A model generated the notes under the pieces. That model made no database searches and was not told the origin of the DNA. It saw only the letters and a program-made list of their open reading frames with translations. Position numbers and translations under genes: made by a program. DNA of 45,120 bases, from NCBI GenBank assembly GCA_045805565.1, contig JBJMKZ010000033.1, positions 1 to 45,120 on the forward strand. Reading direction: 5' to 3'. Shown here in pieces: positions 1-10,618 of the stretch. The stretch is from DATAEY01 sp045805565. Lineage in GTDB: Bacteria; Actinomycetota; Thermoleophilia; Solirubrobacterales; Solirubrobacteraceae. Numbering within the stretch: position 1 is the first letter of the stretch; each line of letters starts with the position of its first letter.

Positions 1-194
1 GCACGCCGAGCGAGATCAACTGCAGCCTGACGATCATCGGCGAGGAGGACGAGGTCGTCGAGGCGGCGGCTCAGCACGCGGTCTCGATGCACAAGCATGA
101 GGACAACGCCGAGCTGCGGGACATGATTCGGGGGATCATCGAGGACGAGGAGTCCTGGCGGGCCAACGAGCCCAGCGGCGCGCCCGCCGCGTAG
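1..194 (+). CDS. DUF1059-like small protein, C-terminal part (5' end cut by window)
   Basis: The reading frame is open from base 3 to the TAG at 192–194 and gives about 63 residues of the end of a protein. It contains an IIGEEDEVVEAAAQHAVSMH stretch with an upstream cysteine (INCSLTI), followed by an acidic helix ending in a Pro/Ala tail. The spacing Cys, then acidic stretch, then AxxHA with a nearby HxHED-like histidine cluster is the pattern of DUF1059 proteins, which are small, of unknown function and usually 55–80 residues long. Most of the protein is probably here. No function can be assigned, and the start lies outside the window. Confidence 0.7.
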   Translation, partial: TPSEINCSLTIIGEEDEVVEAAAQHAVSMHKHEDNAELRDMIRGIIEDEESWRANEPSGAPAA

Positions 195-260
195 CTGCTC
201 CGGGGATCCGGCGGCCGCTCCGCCTGCGGCCACCGGGCCCCCGGTTGCGATACTCGGGCC

Positions 261-1106
261 GTGCCCGAGCTCCCCGAGGTCGAGACGATCGTCCGCCAGC
301 TGGCGCCCCGCGTGGAGGGCCGGCGGCTGGATCGGGTCGAGGTTCTCGACGCCCGCTGGTGCCGCCCTCTGGCGCCCGCCGAGCTGACCGCGGCGTTGCG
401 GGGACGCAGCGTGGAGCGCCTGTGGCGCCGCGGCAAGTACCTGGTCTGGGACATGGGGGAGGTATCGCTGCTCATGCACCTGCGCATGACGGGCACCGTG
501 CTCTACGACTCGCCCACGCCGTCCCCGCATACGCGTGCCCGCATCGAGCTCGAGGACGGGCACCGGCTGGCGATGTGCGACCCGCGCCGCTTCGGCACCG
601 CCGAGCTGGCCTGGGGCACGCGGGGGCTCGAGCACTTCTTCGCCTCCCGCCTCGGGGTCGAGCCGCTCGGGCCGCGGTTCACCCACACCCATCTGCGCGC
701 ACTTGCCCGCGGCCGCCGGGCGCCGGTCAAGGCCTTCCTGCTCGACCAGCGACGGGTCGCGGGGGTTGGCAACATCTATGCCGACGAGGCCCTGTTCCGG
801 GCCCGCATCCATCCTCTGCGGCCGGCCGGGCAGCTGACCGCCCGCCAGGTGAACGAGCTGCACCAGGCGGTGGTGTCATCCCTGCACGCCGGCATCGTGG
901 CCGGCGGAGCCACCATCGACGACTACCGTGACGTCGACGGACTGCGCGGCGGCTTCCAGGACCAGTTCCTCGTCCACCGCCGGGCCGGCGAGCCATGTCC
1001 GCGCTGCGGCGCCACGATCGTCAAGCTGCTGGCCGCCGGCCGAGGGACCTACGCCTGCGAGCGCTGTCAGCCTCGGCCGCGGCGGCGGCGCCCGCCGGCC
1101 GCTTAG
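261..1106 (+). CDS. mutM: Formamidopyrimidine-DNA glycosylase (Fpg/MutM)
   Basis: This bifunctional base-excision-repair enzyme removes oxidised purines such as 8-oxoguanine and cuts the DNA backbone. The 281-residue product starts (GTG) with MPELPEVET, which gives the catalytic Pro2 and Glu3, and Lys59 lies in RRGKYLVW. Also visible are LRMTG, CDPRRFG, the helix-two-turn-helix segment GVGNIYADEALFRARIHP, and a C-terminal zinc finger with Cys246, Cys249, Cys266 and Cys269 around GRGTYACERCQ. Length and motif order are normal for the family. It is preceded by the DUF1059 gene and converges with the glutaredoxin gene, the two overlapping by 4 bases at their stop codons. The GTG at 261 is fixed by the need for Pro2-Glu3. 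Confidence 0.97.
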   Translation: MPELPEVETIVRQLAPRVEGRRLDRVEVLDARWCRPLAPAELTAALRGRSVERLWRRGKYLVWDMGEVSLLMHLRMTGTVLYDSPTPSPHTRARIELEDGHRLAMCDPRRFGTAELAWGTRGLEHFFASRLGVEPLGPRFTHTHLRALARGRRAPVKAFLLDQRRVAGVGNIYADEALFRARIHPLRPAGQLTARQVNELHQAVVSSLHAGIVAGGATIDDYRDVDGLRGGFQDQFLVHRRAGEPCPRCGATIVKLLAAGRGTYACERCQPRPRRRRPPAA

Positions 1107-1363
1107 CTCTCGCCGCTCAGCAGCTCCGCCAGCCGACCGTCCTGGTCGGCGGCGCGAAGGTCGTCGAGGCCGCCGAGGGTCTGCCCGCCGACCGTGATCT
1201 GGGGAAACGTCATCAATCCCGTGCGGCGAGCCAGCTCCGCCCGTCCGACCGGGTCCTTTGACAGATTGACCTCTTCGAACTCGATGCCTCGCTGGGACAG
1301 CAACACCTTGGCCTTGCCGCAACGAGCGCAGGGAGCGGTGGTGTAGAGGGTGATCCTCGCCAT
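1103..1363 (-). CDS. Glutaredoxin-family thiol oxidoreductase
   Basis: An 86-residue thioredoxin-fold protein beginning MARITLYTTAPCARCGKAK. The redox motif is C12-A-R-C15, which differs from the common CPYC of glutaredoxins and CPxC of NrdH. The second half has the family TFPQITVGG (cis-Pro) and GGLDDL glutathione-binding-like segments. It probably reduces protein disulfides in the cytosol; the electron donor (glutathione, mycothiol or other) cannot be told from sequence. The ATG at 1361–1363 is chosen because the Grx fold starts immediately after it. A TATACT box ends about 10 bases upstream, so the transcript may be nearly leaderless. It diverges from recO and its stop overlaps mutM. Confidence 0.92.
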   Translation of the reverse strand: MARITLYTTAPCARCGKAKVLLSQRGIEFEEVNLSKDPVGRAELARRTGLMTFPQITVGGQTLGGLDDLRAADQDGRLAELLSGES

Positions 1364-1373
1364 TACTTCAGAA

Positions 1374-1381
1374 AGTATAGT
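1374..1381. promoter_or_regulatory. Overlapping divergent -10 boxes between grx and recO
   Basis: The only AT-rich spot in the 48-base gap between the two divergent starts reads TATAGT on the plus strand (1376–1381, towards recO) and TATACT on the minus strand (1379–1374, towards grx). Both fit the sigma-70 -10 consensus. No good -35 box is seen on either side at 17 bases. The minus-strand box would start grx almost at its ATG. Confidence 0.4.
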
Positions 1382-1411
1382 AGCTACCGAAGCCGAAAGG
1401 CACGGCTGATC

Positions 1412-2134
1412 ATGCCGGGTCCGTTGAAGACGGAGGCCATCGTGCTGCGCTCCATCCGCTACGGCGAGGCCGACCGCGTGCTGCACCTGTACACGCCCAC
1501 GCGTGGACGCGTGGGCGCGATCGCCAAGGGGGTGCGCCGGGCACGCAGCCGGTTCGGAGGTCGCCTGGAGCCCTTCTTCCGCGTGGCGCTGATCCTCCAC
1601 GAGGGCAGGGGAGAGCTGCTGACCGTCACCTCGGCCGAGACGGTGTCCGCGCATCCCCGGCTGCGCGAGCATCACGGGTCCCTCGACGCGGCCGCCCGCG
1701 CCTGCGACGCGGTGGGGCGCCTGTTCGAGTCGGGCGATCCGAACCCTGGCGTCTACCACCTGCTGGCCAACCAGTTGGCGCTACTCGACGCCGGGCCCCG
1801 CCGGGCGGGCCGAGCCAACCAGCTGGCGTTCCGACTCAAGCTGCTGCTGGCGGCCGGGCTCGGGCCACAGCTTGAGGCATGCGTGTCGTGCGGAGACCGC
1901 GAGCATCTGAGCGGCTTCTCGGGGGCCGGCGGCGGCGTGGTGTGCAGCGCCTGCGAGGCGTCCGCCTTCGGGCTCGACGCCGACGCGCACCGCTTCCTCG
2001 TCGCCGCGCTGGGCGCGCCGCTGGTCGAAGCGCCGACCGCCCCCGAGCGGGCGCTGGCCCAGGCGGAGCGGGCGATTCGCGAGACGCTCGAGCACCACGC
2101 CCACGTGCGCCTGCGCCCGGCGGCTGCGGCCTGA
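1412..2134 (+). CDS. recO: DNA repair protein RecO
   Basis: RecO works with RecF and RecR to load RecA onto gapped DNA during recombination repair. The 240-residue product has the N-terminal OB-fold start (TEAIVLRSIRYGEADRVLHL, residues 7–26) with the GR.GAIAKGVRR segment after it. An all-helical domain follows, then a zinc-binding module with Cys157-x2-Cys160 and Cys178-x2-Cys181. Length is typical. The ATG at 1412 has a weak GAAAGG element about 12 bases upstream. It is followed after 60 bases by ppdK. The recO–ppdK–dgt–dnaG run in one orientation is probably co-transcribed in part. Confidence 0.95.
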   Translation: MPGPLKTEAIVLRSIRYGEADRVLHLYTPTRGRVGAIAKGVRRARSRFGGRLEPFFRVALILHEGRGELLTVTSAETVSAHPRLREHHGSLDAAARACDAVGRLFESGDPNPGVYHLLANQLALLDAGPRRAGRANQLAFRLKLLLAAGLGPQLEACVSCGDREHLSGFSGAGGGVVCSACEASAFGLDADAHRFLVAALGAPLVEAPTAPERALAQAERAIRETLEHHAHVRLRPAAAA

Positions 2135-2197
2135 GCGCGGACTAGACTCAGGGACGTGGAGGCCGGCCCCACCACCGCCTCGCGCGAGAGCGCCGCG

Positions 2198-4913
<2,716 letters not shown>

Positions 4914-4915
<2 letters not shown>

Positions 4916-4933
4916 CCGGCGCGTCAGCCGGTC
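4914..4933 (+). terminator. Hairpin directly after ppdK stop
   Basis: A perfect 7-bp inverted repeat, GACCGGC and GCCGGTC, with a 6-base loop starts inside the ppdK stop codon. No T-run follows, so it is either a weak actinobacterial-type terminator or an mRNA-end stabiliser between ppdK and dgt. Confidence 0.35.
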
Positions 4934-4958
4934 CGTTCGCGCTGCGACAATCGGGATT

Positions 4959-6008
4959 ATGGAGAGCGCCGCGCCGACGATCCCCGCCCGGATCGAATTC
5001 GCCCGCCGGTGGCGCGCCTGGGAGGAGCAGACGCTCGCCGACCATGCCACGCGGTCGTATCCGGCGCGGCGGCGGCGGCCGGAGCCCGACAGCCCGCTGC
5101 GTACCCCGTTCCAGCGCGACCGGGACCGGATCCTGCACTCGAAGGCGTTCAGGCGGCTCAAGCACAAGACCCAGGTGTTCGTGGCCCCCGAGGGCGACCA
5201 CTACCGCACCCGCCTGACCCACACGCTGGAGGTGACCCAGGTCTCGCGCACCGTCGCGCGGGCCCTGCGGCTCAACGAGGACCTGGTCGAGGCGATCGGC
5301 CTCGGCCACGATCTCGGGCATCCGCCGTTCGGGCACATCGGCGAGGCGGTGCTCGACGAACGGCTGCGCCAACGCTTCGGCGGCGCGTTCCGCCATCACG
5401 AGCACTCGCTGCGGGTGGTGGACGTGCTCGAGCGCGACGGCGCGGGACTGAACCTCACCGATGCCGTGCGCGACGGGATCGTCTGCCACTCCGGCCGGGC
5501 GCCGCGCCCGGCCAGCGCCGAGGGGCGGATCGTCCGCCTGGTCGACCGGATCGCCTACATCAACCACGACATAGATGACGCGGTCCGCGCCGGGGTGATC
5601 GCTCCCCACGATCTACCGGCCGACGAGATCGCCGCGCTGGGGCAGACCAGCGGCCGGCGGATAGACACACTGGTCATCGACCTGGTCGAGCACTCCGAGC
5701 CGGCGCGGGACATCGTCCAGGGGGCCGAGGTCGCCGGCGCCATGGACCGCCTGCGCACGTTCATGTTCGAGCACGTCTACATGAGCGACGAGGCGCGACG
5801 CGAGCACCGGCGCATCGAGACGGTGCTGCGAACGCTGTTCGACCACTACTGCGACAACCCCGAGGATCTGCCGCGGCCCGAGCCGGGCCGGGACGGAGCG
5901 ACACCCGGCGATCTCGCCCGACGGGTGACCGACTACCTGGCGGGGATGACCGACCGCTTCTGCATCCGGAAGTTCCGGGCGCTGACCGTGCCGCGGTCGT
6001 TCGCGTGA
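4959..6008 (+). CDS. dgt: dGTPase-like deoxynucleotide triphosphohydrolase (HD domain)
   Basis: Members hydrolyse dNTPs to deoxynucleosides and triphosphate. The 349-residue product starts at ATG 4959. It shows the family entry TPFQRDRDRILHSKAFRRL (residues 49–67), the metal-binding histidine in TRLTHTLEV (His88), the HD pair in GLGHDLGHPPFGH (His117, Asp118) and a later YINHDIDD with the last metal ligand. A CHSGR segment follows in the expected place. It is most like the bacterial dGTPase type 2 subfamily, for which the true substrate is often untested. Its stop overlaps the dnaG start, and the pair is common in actinobacteria, which suggests co-expression with replication functions. Confidence 0.93.
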   Translation: MESAAPTIPARIEFARRWRAWEEQTLADHATRSYPARRRRPEPDSPLRTPFQRDRDRILHSKAFRRLKHKTQVFVAPEGDHYRTRLTHTLEVTQVSRTVARALRLNEDLVEAIGLGHDLGHPPFGHIGEAVLDERLRQRFGGAFRHHEHSLRVVDVLERDGAGLNLTDAVRDGIVCHSGRAPRPASAEGRIVRLVDRIAYINHDIDDAVRAGVIAPHDLPADEIAALGQTSGRRIDTLVIDLVEHSEPARDIVQGAEVAGAMDRLRTFMFEHVYMSDEARREHRRIETVLRTLFDHYCDNPEDLPRPEPGRDGATPGDLARRVTDYLAGMTDRFCIRKFRALTVPRSFA

Positions 6009-7816
6009 TGGCCCGCATCGGCGCCGACTCCCGCGAGCGGGTCCGCGACGCGGTGGACATGGTCGACCTGGTCTCGGCGCGCACCGAGCTGCGGCGCGCC
6101 GGGGCCAGCACGCTGAAGGGGCTGTGCCCGTTCCACGAGGAGCGCACGCCCTCCTTCCAGATCGACCCCGTCAAGAAGCTCTACCACTGCTTCGGGTGCG
6201 CGGCCGGCGGCGACGTGTTTCGCTTCGTGATGGAGACCGAGGGCCTCGACTTCCGGGGGGCGCTGGAGATGCTGGCCGACCGCTATGGGGTCACGCTCGA
6301 GCGCGAGGACGAGGACCCCGCCGCGGCCGCCCGGCGCGAGCGCCGCGAGCGGCTGTACTCCCTGCTGACTCGGGCGGCCGATTACTACGCGCGGTTCCTG
6401 TGGGAGTCCAGCGAGGCGGCGCCGGCGCGCGAGTATCTGGCCTCCCGCGGTCTGGAGGAACCGACGCTGCGCGAGTTCCGGGTGGGTTATGCCCCCAGCG
6501 CCTGGGACCACATGTACGTCCGATCGAGGAGGGCCGGGTTCAGCGACGACGAGCTGCTCGGCGCCGGCCTGGCGCAGCGGTCGCAGAAGAGCGCTTCGCT
6601 GTACGACCGGTTCCGGGCCCGTGTGATGTTCCCCCTCTGCGACCTGCGCGGGCGAGTGGTCGGGTTCGGGGCCCGCGCGCTGCGCGAGAACCAGCTGCCC
6701 AAGTACCTCAACAGCAGCGAGGGCGAGCTCTACCACAAGGGCCGCCAGCTGTTCGGGGCCGATCGCGCGCGCCCCGCGGCCGCCCGGGCGGCCGAGCTGC
6801 TGGTCGTCGAGGGATACACCGACGTGCTGGCTCTCCACCAGGCGCAGCTGACCAACGCCGTCGGGCTGATGGGAACCTCCATGACCGAGGACCAGCTGGC
6901 CGAGGCGGCCCGGCTCGCGCCGCGGGTGGTCCTGGCGCTGGACGCCGACGCCGCGGGCCAGGAAGCGATGGTCCGCGCCGCCCGCGTGGCGGCGCGACGG
7001 TCGCTGGACCTGCGGGTCGTCGGGCTCCCGGCGGGTGACGACCCGGCCGATCTGGTGCTCGGCGAGGGGCCCGACGCGATGCGAAGGCGGTTGGCCGAGT
7101 CGCTGCCGTTCGCGCGGTTCGAGGTCGAGCGCATCCTGGCGGCGGCCGACCTCTCGACGGGCGATGGGCGCGACAGGGCTCTCGATCGGCTGCGGGGCGT
7201 GCTCGGAGCGCTACCCCCCAGCGCCTTGCGCGAGGAGCTGGTGCGCCTGGTCGCCGGCCGACTGGCGCTCTCCGAGCAGCTGGTGGCGTCGCTGGCCGAG
7301 CCGGCCGGCTCGGCCGAGAGGGCGCAGCCGAGTCGGCGTCGAGCCCAGGCGCCCCTCGACCGCCGTCAGGAGACCGAGCGGACGTTCCTGGCACTCTGCA
7401 TCGCCCTGCCCGAGCACGGTCGCGAGGCGCTGCGCCGGGTGGATCTCGAACAGCACTTCACCAGCGAGTCGGTGCGCCGGGCGGCCGCTCATCTGCGCGA
7501 GCACCTCGCCCACCCGCTGGCGGGCCTCGAGCCCGGCGACGGCGATCTGTCACCGCTGCTGGCCGAGCTTTCGCTTCGCGCAGCGCACCAGCCGGCCGAG
7601 CCGAGCACCCTCGAGGTGCAGGGCCTGCAGCTCGAGACCGCTCGTCTGGAGCGCGAGATCGCCGCCGCCCGGGCCGAGGGCCGACTCGACATCAGCGCGC
7701 TCGCCCGCGAGCGAACCAGGGTCAAGGAGAGGCTGGACAGCGCCATAGACCGGGTGATGGAGACGGGGTCGCCTTCGGGCGACCCGCTCAGCCCGGATGC
7801 GGCGACGACGCCGTGA
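6008..7816 (+). CDS. dnaG: DNA primase DnaG
   Basis: Makes RNA primers at the replication fork. The 602-residue product has the CHC2 zinc finger (Cys40, His43, Cys61, Cys64 in CPFHEERTPSF and HCFGC), the DnaG catalytic core with GFGAR and KYLNS, and the TOPRIM domain with Glu268 in VVEGYTD and Asp312/Asp314 in LDADAAG. The C-terminal third is a helical, less conserved helicase-binding region. ATG 6008 overlaps the dgt TGA by one base (TGATG); GTG 6005 is the alternative. It ends 17 bases before the convergent tRNA-Asn. The rpoD gene that often follows dnaG is not present here. Confidence 0.97.
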   Translation: MARIGADSRERVRDAVDMVDLVSARTELRRAGASTLKGLCPFHEERTPSFQIDPVKKLYHCFGCAAGGDVFRFVMETEGLDFRGALEMLADRYGVTLEREDEDPAAAARRERRERLYSLLTRAADYYARFLWESSEAAPAREYLASRGLEEPTLREFRVGYAPSAWDHMYVRSRRAGFSDDELLGAGLAQRSQKSASLYDRFRARVMFPLCDLRGRVVGFGARALRENQLPKYLNSSEGELYHKGRQLFGADRARPAAARAAELLVVEGYTDVLALHQAQLTNAVGLMGTSMTEDQLAEAARLAPRVVLALDADAAGQEAMVRAARVAARRSLDLRVVGLPAGDDPADLVLGEGPDAMRRRLAESLPFARFEVERILAAADLSTGDGRDRALDRLRGVLGALPPSALREELVRLVAGRLALSEQLVASLAEPAGSAERAQPSRRRAQAPLDRRQETERTFLALCIALPEHGREALRRVDLEQHFTSESVRRAAAHLREHLAHPLAGLEPGDGDLSPLLAELSLRAAHQPAEPSTLEVQGLQLETARLEREIAAARAEGRLDISALARERTRVKERLDSAIDRVMETGSPSGDPLSPDAATTP

Positions 7817-7833
7817 CGACTGGACGTCGGAAG

Positions 7834-7906
7834 CTCCCGGGGTGGGACTCGAACCCACAACTTCTCGGTTAACAGCCGAGCGCTCTGCCAATTGAGCTAC
7901 CCGGGA
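7834..7906 (-). tRNA. tRNA-Asn (GTT)
   Basis: The complement folds into a full cloverleaf of 73 bases. The acceptor stem is TCCCGGG/CCCGGGA with G as discriminator. The D arm has AGCTCAATTGGCAGAGC and the anticodon loop is CTGTTAA, giving anticodon GTT. The T arm is GTGGG-TTCGAGT-CCCAC. No CCA is encoded. It converges on dnaG. Confidence 0.97.
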
Positions 7907-7941
7907 CCGTCTGCTGGCTGGGAACCCCGCGGGTGGCAAGG

Positions 7942-9156
7942 TTAGCCAAACGCCGCGGCATGCGCCGTGGGCGCCAACGCGAAGGACTCGACCTCGTCGG
8001 CGGCGCGGTCGGCGCCGTCGCGGGCCGCCGCCCAGGCCGATAACGCCCCGGCGCGCGCCGCCATCCGCGGATCGGCCAGGGCCCGCTCGACCGCCAGCCG
8101 CAGCCCGCGCGGTGTGCAGAGCCGCCACGGCAGCCGGACCCCCACACCCGCCCAGTCGACGCGGGCTGCGTTCTCGCCCATGTCGCCGCCCGAAGGGGAG
8201 GCGAGCACCGGCACCCCGCATGCCAGGGCCCGCACGACGGTGCCGTGCCCACCGTGGCATACGACGAGATCGCAGTGCGGCATGGTCCGCGCATAGGAGA
8301 CCCACTCGACGAGCCGGGCGTTGGCCGGCACCGGCACCGGGCGCGGGAGCGGCCGCCGGTTCCAGGTGGCCAGGACGCGGACCGGGGCGCCGGCAAGTCC
8401 CTTCAGCGCCGCGCGGAGGAGCCGGTGATCGGGATCCTGGGAGGTCGAGGGTGCCACCAGGACGAGCGGCTCATCGCCGGGGGGCGGCTCGACGTCGGGG
8501 GCCTGGGGCTCCCACAGCAGCGGGCCGACCACCCGCGCCCACCCCGGCCACGCCCGGGGGTACTCGAGCTGCGGGAACGTCGCGACGAGGCACAGCCGCC
8601 GGCTGATCCCCCCGTGCACGTGACCCAGGGCCGGCAGTCCGAGACGCGCGCGGGTCTCGTTGAGCTCCTCGCGTCCGCGATGAAGCCCGCCGGCCATCGG
8701 GCCGGCCAGCGAGCGCCACAGTGCACGGCCCAGGGCGGTGCGCGGAACCCGCGCCCCGAGCGCGTAGGGGGGATGCGCCGGAGCGCCGGCGGGGAAGACG
8801 TGCGGCACGACGGTCGCGACCGGAACGCCCTCGATCTCCGCGGCCAGCGCCGGGCCCAGCGTCAGGATGTCGGCCACCACGGCGGCCGGTTGCACCCGGG
8901 CGACCAGGGTCGCCGTCTCACGAGCGGCGCGCACCACCGCCTGGTAAGGCTTGAGGGGTCGCTCCCGAGTCGGGAACACGTCGTATTCCGGGGCGCGGGC
9001 GAACGTCATCCCGGCCGCCTCGACGTGCCCCTGCCAGCGCCGCCACGTCTCGAGCGTCACGTCGTGCCCGCGGGCCGCCAGGCGCTCGCCCAGCGCCAGC
9101 ATCGGGAACGCGTGTCCCGGGTCGCCGAAGGCGGCGAGGAGAAGCCGAAGCCTCAT
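7942..9156 (-). CDS. GT1-family (UGT/MGT-like) glycosyltransferase
   Basis: A 404-residue GT-B enzyme that would transfer a sugar from a nucleotide sugar to a small acceptor. The N-terminal Rossmann domain starts LRLLLAAFGDPGHAFPMLAL with the acceptor-side GH motif, followed by a CapK-like ERLAARGHDVTLET strand. The C-terminal donor-binding domain has VEWVSYARTMPHCDLVVCHG, then HGGHGTVVRALACGVPVLA and GDMGENAARV, the nucleotide-sugar signature of plant UGTs and macrolide glycosyltransferases. The ATG at 9154–9156 is chosen because AAGGA lies 9 bases upstream. The acceptor cannot be predicted; no biosynthetic partner lies next to it except possibly the short-chain dehydrogenase 700 bases away. 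It diverges from the next gene. Confidence 0.9.
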   Translation of the reverse strand: MRLRLLLAAFGDPGHAFPMLALGERLAARGHDVTLETWRRWQGHVEAAGMTFARAPEYDVFPTRERPLKPYQAVVRAARETATLVARVQPAAVVADILTLGPALAAEIEGVPVATVVPHVFPAGAPAHPPYALGARVPRTALGRALWRSLAGPMAGGLHRGREELNETRARLGLPALGHVHGGISRRLCLVATFPQLEYPRAWPGWARVVGPLLWEPQAPDVEPPPGDEPLVLVAPSTSQDPDHRLLRAALKGLAGAPVRVLATWNRRPLPRPVPVPANARLVEWVSYARTMPHCDLVVCHGGHGTVVRALACGVPVLASPSGGDMGENAARVDWAGVGVRLPWRLCTPRGLRLAVERALADPRMAARAGALSAWAAARDGADRAADEVESFALAPTAHAAAFG

Positions 9157-9221
9157 GCGCAAGTTTCCTTTCAGCCCCAGGGCTTTTTTTGTGAGCCCCG
9201 ACGCGATACCGTAGCCTCGGC

Positions 9222-9239
9222 AGGGGAGGGGCAGCTATA
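9222..9239 (+). promoter_or_regulatory. Strong ribosome binding site in front of an ATA codon
   Basis: The purine run AGGGGAGGGG at 9222–9231 is an excellent Shine-Dalgarno match. Six bases after its core the first codon of the conserved frame is ATA (9237–9239). No ATG, GTG or TTG exists in this frame between the upstream stop at 9192–9194 and ATG 9312. This pairing decides the likely start of the following gene. Confidence 0.5.
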
Positions 9240-9812
9240 AGGCGAAAGCGGCATCCCATCGAGGACCTCAGGACGGCGATCGATTGCCTCCCGGCGGCGA
9301 CGCGCGCGGCGATGCTCGCCGGGGTGCGGGCCAACGACATCATCGTCGGCGCCTACACCGATCGCCGGGGCGGCGTCTGCCCGATGCTCGCCGCCCACCG
9401 CTGTGGCGGGCGCACCGACTTCCTCTCGTTCGCGCGCTCGTGGGACCGCTTCGCGGGAGCCAAGGACCGCGCCCGCCGGGCCACCGCGCGCGAGCTGCGC
9501 GTCCTGGTCACCCATCTGGAGGCCAGCCTGCTGGCCGAGGAGCGCGCCGAGCCGGGCGACCTCGGCGAGGCGATCCGGGATCATCGCCGGCTGGTCGAGC
9601 AACGGCGTGCGTCGAGCCCCGCAGAGCCGCGGGCACCGCGCCCGGGTGACCGGGACCGCTCTCGCGAGCTGCGCCAGCGCTCCGGCTGGGCGTGGCTGCG
9701 GCCATTCCAGCGCTACGACGACTACCAGCGGGCGCTGGCCCGGGTCGAAGCCGAGCGCGACGCGCTGGCGTCCACGGACACGGAAGACCAGCGGGCGCCG
9801 GTCGGCGTCTGA
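9237..9812 (+). CDS. Conserved protein of unknown function, probable ATA start
   Basis: From ATA 9237 the frame gives about 191 residues beginning (M)RRKRHPIEDLRTAIDCLP, then ANDIIVGAYTDRRGGVCPML and AHRCGGRTDFLSFARSWDRF. The second half is Arg/Glu-rich and helical (LRVLVTHLEASL, RWAWLRPFQRYDDYQRAL). From memory, the N-terminal segment resembles a small protein family restricted to Solirubrobacterales; no function is known. The first in-frame ATG, 9312, would drop 25 residues of that segment and has no ribosome site. No membrane segment or signal peptide is visible. It diverges from the glycosyltransferase and converges with the short-chain dehydrogenase gene. Confidence 0.75.
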   Translation: MRRKRHPIEDLRTAIDCLPAATRAAMLAGVRANDIIVGAYTDRRGGVCPMLAAHRCGGRTDFLSFARSWDRFAGAKDRARRATARELRVLVTHLEASLLAEERAEPGDLGEAIRDHRRLVEQRRASSPAEPRAPRPGDRDRSRELRQRSGWAWLRPFQRYDDYQRALARVEAERDALASTDTEDQRAPVGV

Positions 9813-9819
9813 GCCGGCG

Positions 9820-10542
9820 CTAGAGCCCCTCGCCCGGGCGCTGGAAGATCACCTCTGGGACAACGCAGGCGGGTGAGACCCGCAGCAGCGCCCGTACCAG
9901 CTCGGCGATGTCCTGCGGCCGGATCATCTCGTCGGCCGAGACCTCCTGCTTTACGAACTCGGTCATCGGGGTGTCCACGAACCCCGGGCACAGGGCGCAC
10001 GACTTGATCCCCGCCGATCCGAGCTCCTTGTTCATCGAGTTGCTGAAGCCGACGACCCCGTGCTTGGTCGCCGAGTAGATGGAAAGCCAGCCCTGTCCGG
10101 TCTTCCCGGCGATCGACGCCGTGTTGATCACCAGCGCGTTGTGGTGCTCGGCGCCCGCCGCCTTGAGCATGTCGGTGCACTCGCGATAGAAGAGGACGAT
10201 CGCGCGCAGGTTGACGCCGAGCTGCATGTCGAGTCGCTTGGTCTGCGTCTCCTCGACGGGGGCCCCGATGCCCACGCCCGCGTTGTTGACCAGCACGTCG
10301 AGGCGGCCGAAGCGCTCACGATGGCGCTCGACCACGCCTCGGACGTCGTCTTCGGAGGTCAGGTTGGCCGGCACGGCCTCGACTTCGTAGCCGGCTGCCC
10401 GCAGCCCCTCCGCCGCCTGCTCGAGCTTTTCGGGGCGCCGGGCGGCCACCGTCAGGGCATGGCCTTCCTCCCCGAGCATGTGCGCGATCGCCAGCCCGAT
10501 CCCGCTCGACGCCCCCGTCACGATCGCCGCCCGCTGCGCCAT
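9820..10542 (-). CDS. Short-chain dehydrogenase/reductase (SDR)
   Basis: A 240-residue classical SDR with the cofactor motif TGASSGIG (residues 9–16), NNAG at 86–89, and the catalytic Ser143, Tyr156 and Lys160 in TASIAG…YSATK. The AARRP segment after the second strand suggests preference for NADP(H). PGFVDTPM lies at the expected place for substrate-loop entry. The substrate cannot be predicted from sequence. The ATG at 10540–10542 starts five codons inside the longest frame and is the natural SDR start (MAQRAAIVTGAS). It converges with the preceding gene and diverges from the lipoprotein gene. Confidence 0.92.
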   Translation of the reverse strand: MAQRAAIVTGASSGIGLAIAHMLGEEGHALTVAARRPEKLEQAAEGLRAAGYEVEAVPANLTSEDDVRGVVERHRERFGRLDVLVNNAGVGIGAPVEETQTKRLDMQLGVNLRAIVLFYRECTDMLKAAGAEHHNALVINTASIAGKTGQGWLSIYSATKHGVVGFSNSMNKELGSAGIKSCALCPGFVDTPMTEFVKQEVSADEMIRPQDIAELVRALLRVSPACVVPEVIFQRPGEGL

Positions 10543-10618
10543 GCGGCCGGTATCCAATCAGGTTGGGGATGGCGGGGACCGGACCGTGCCGCGAGGGGCG
10601 CGCTCTACAGTGTTCGGC

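Noticed and set aside
9173..9190. Small hairpin AGCC-CCAG-GGCT followed by seven Ts (possible terminator)
   Set aside because: The stem is only 4–5 bp and no plus-strand gene ends upstream; it lies between two divergent genes.
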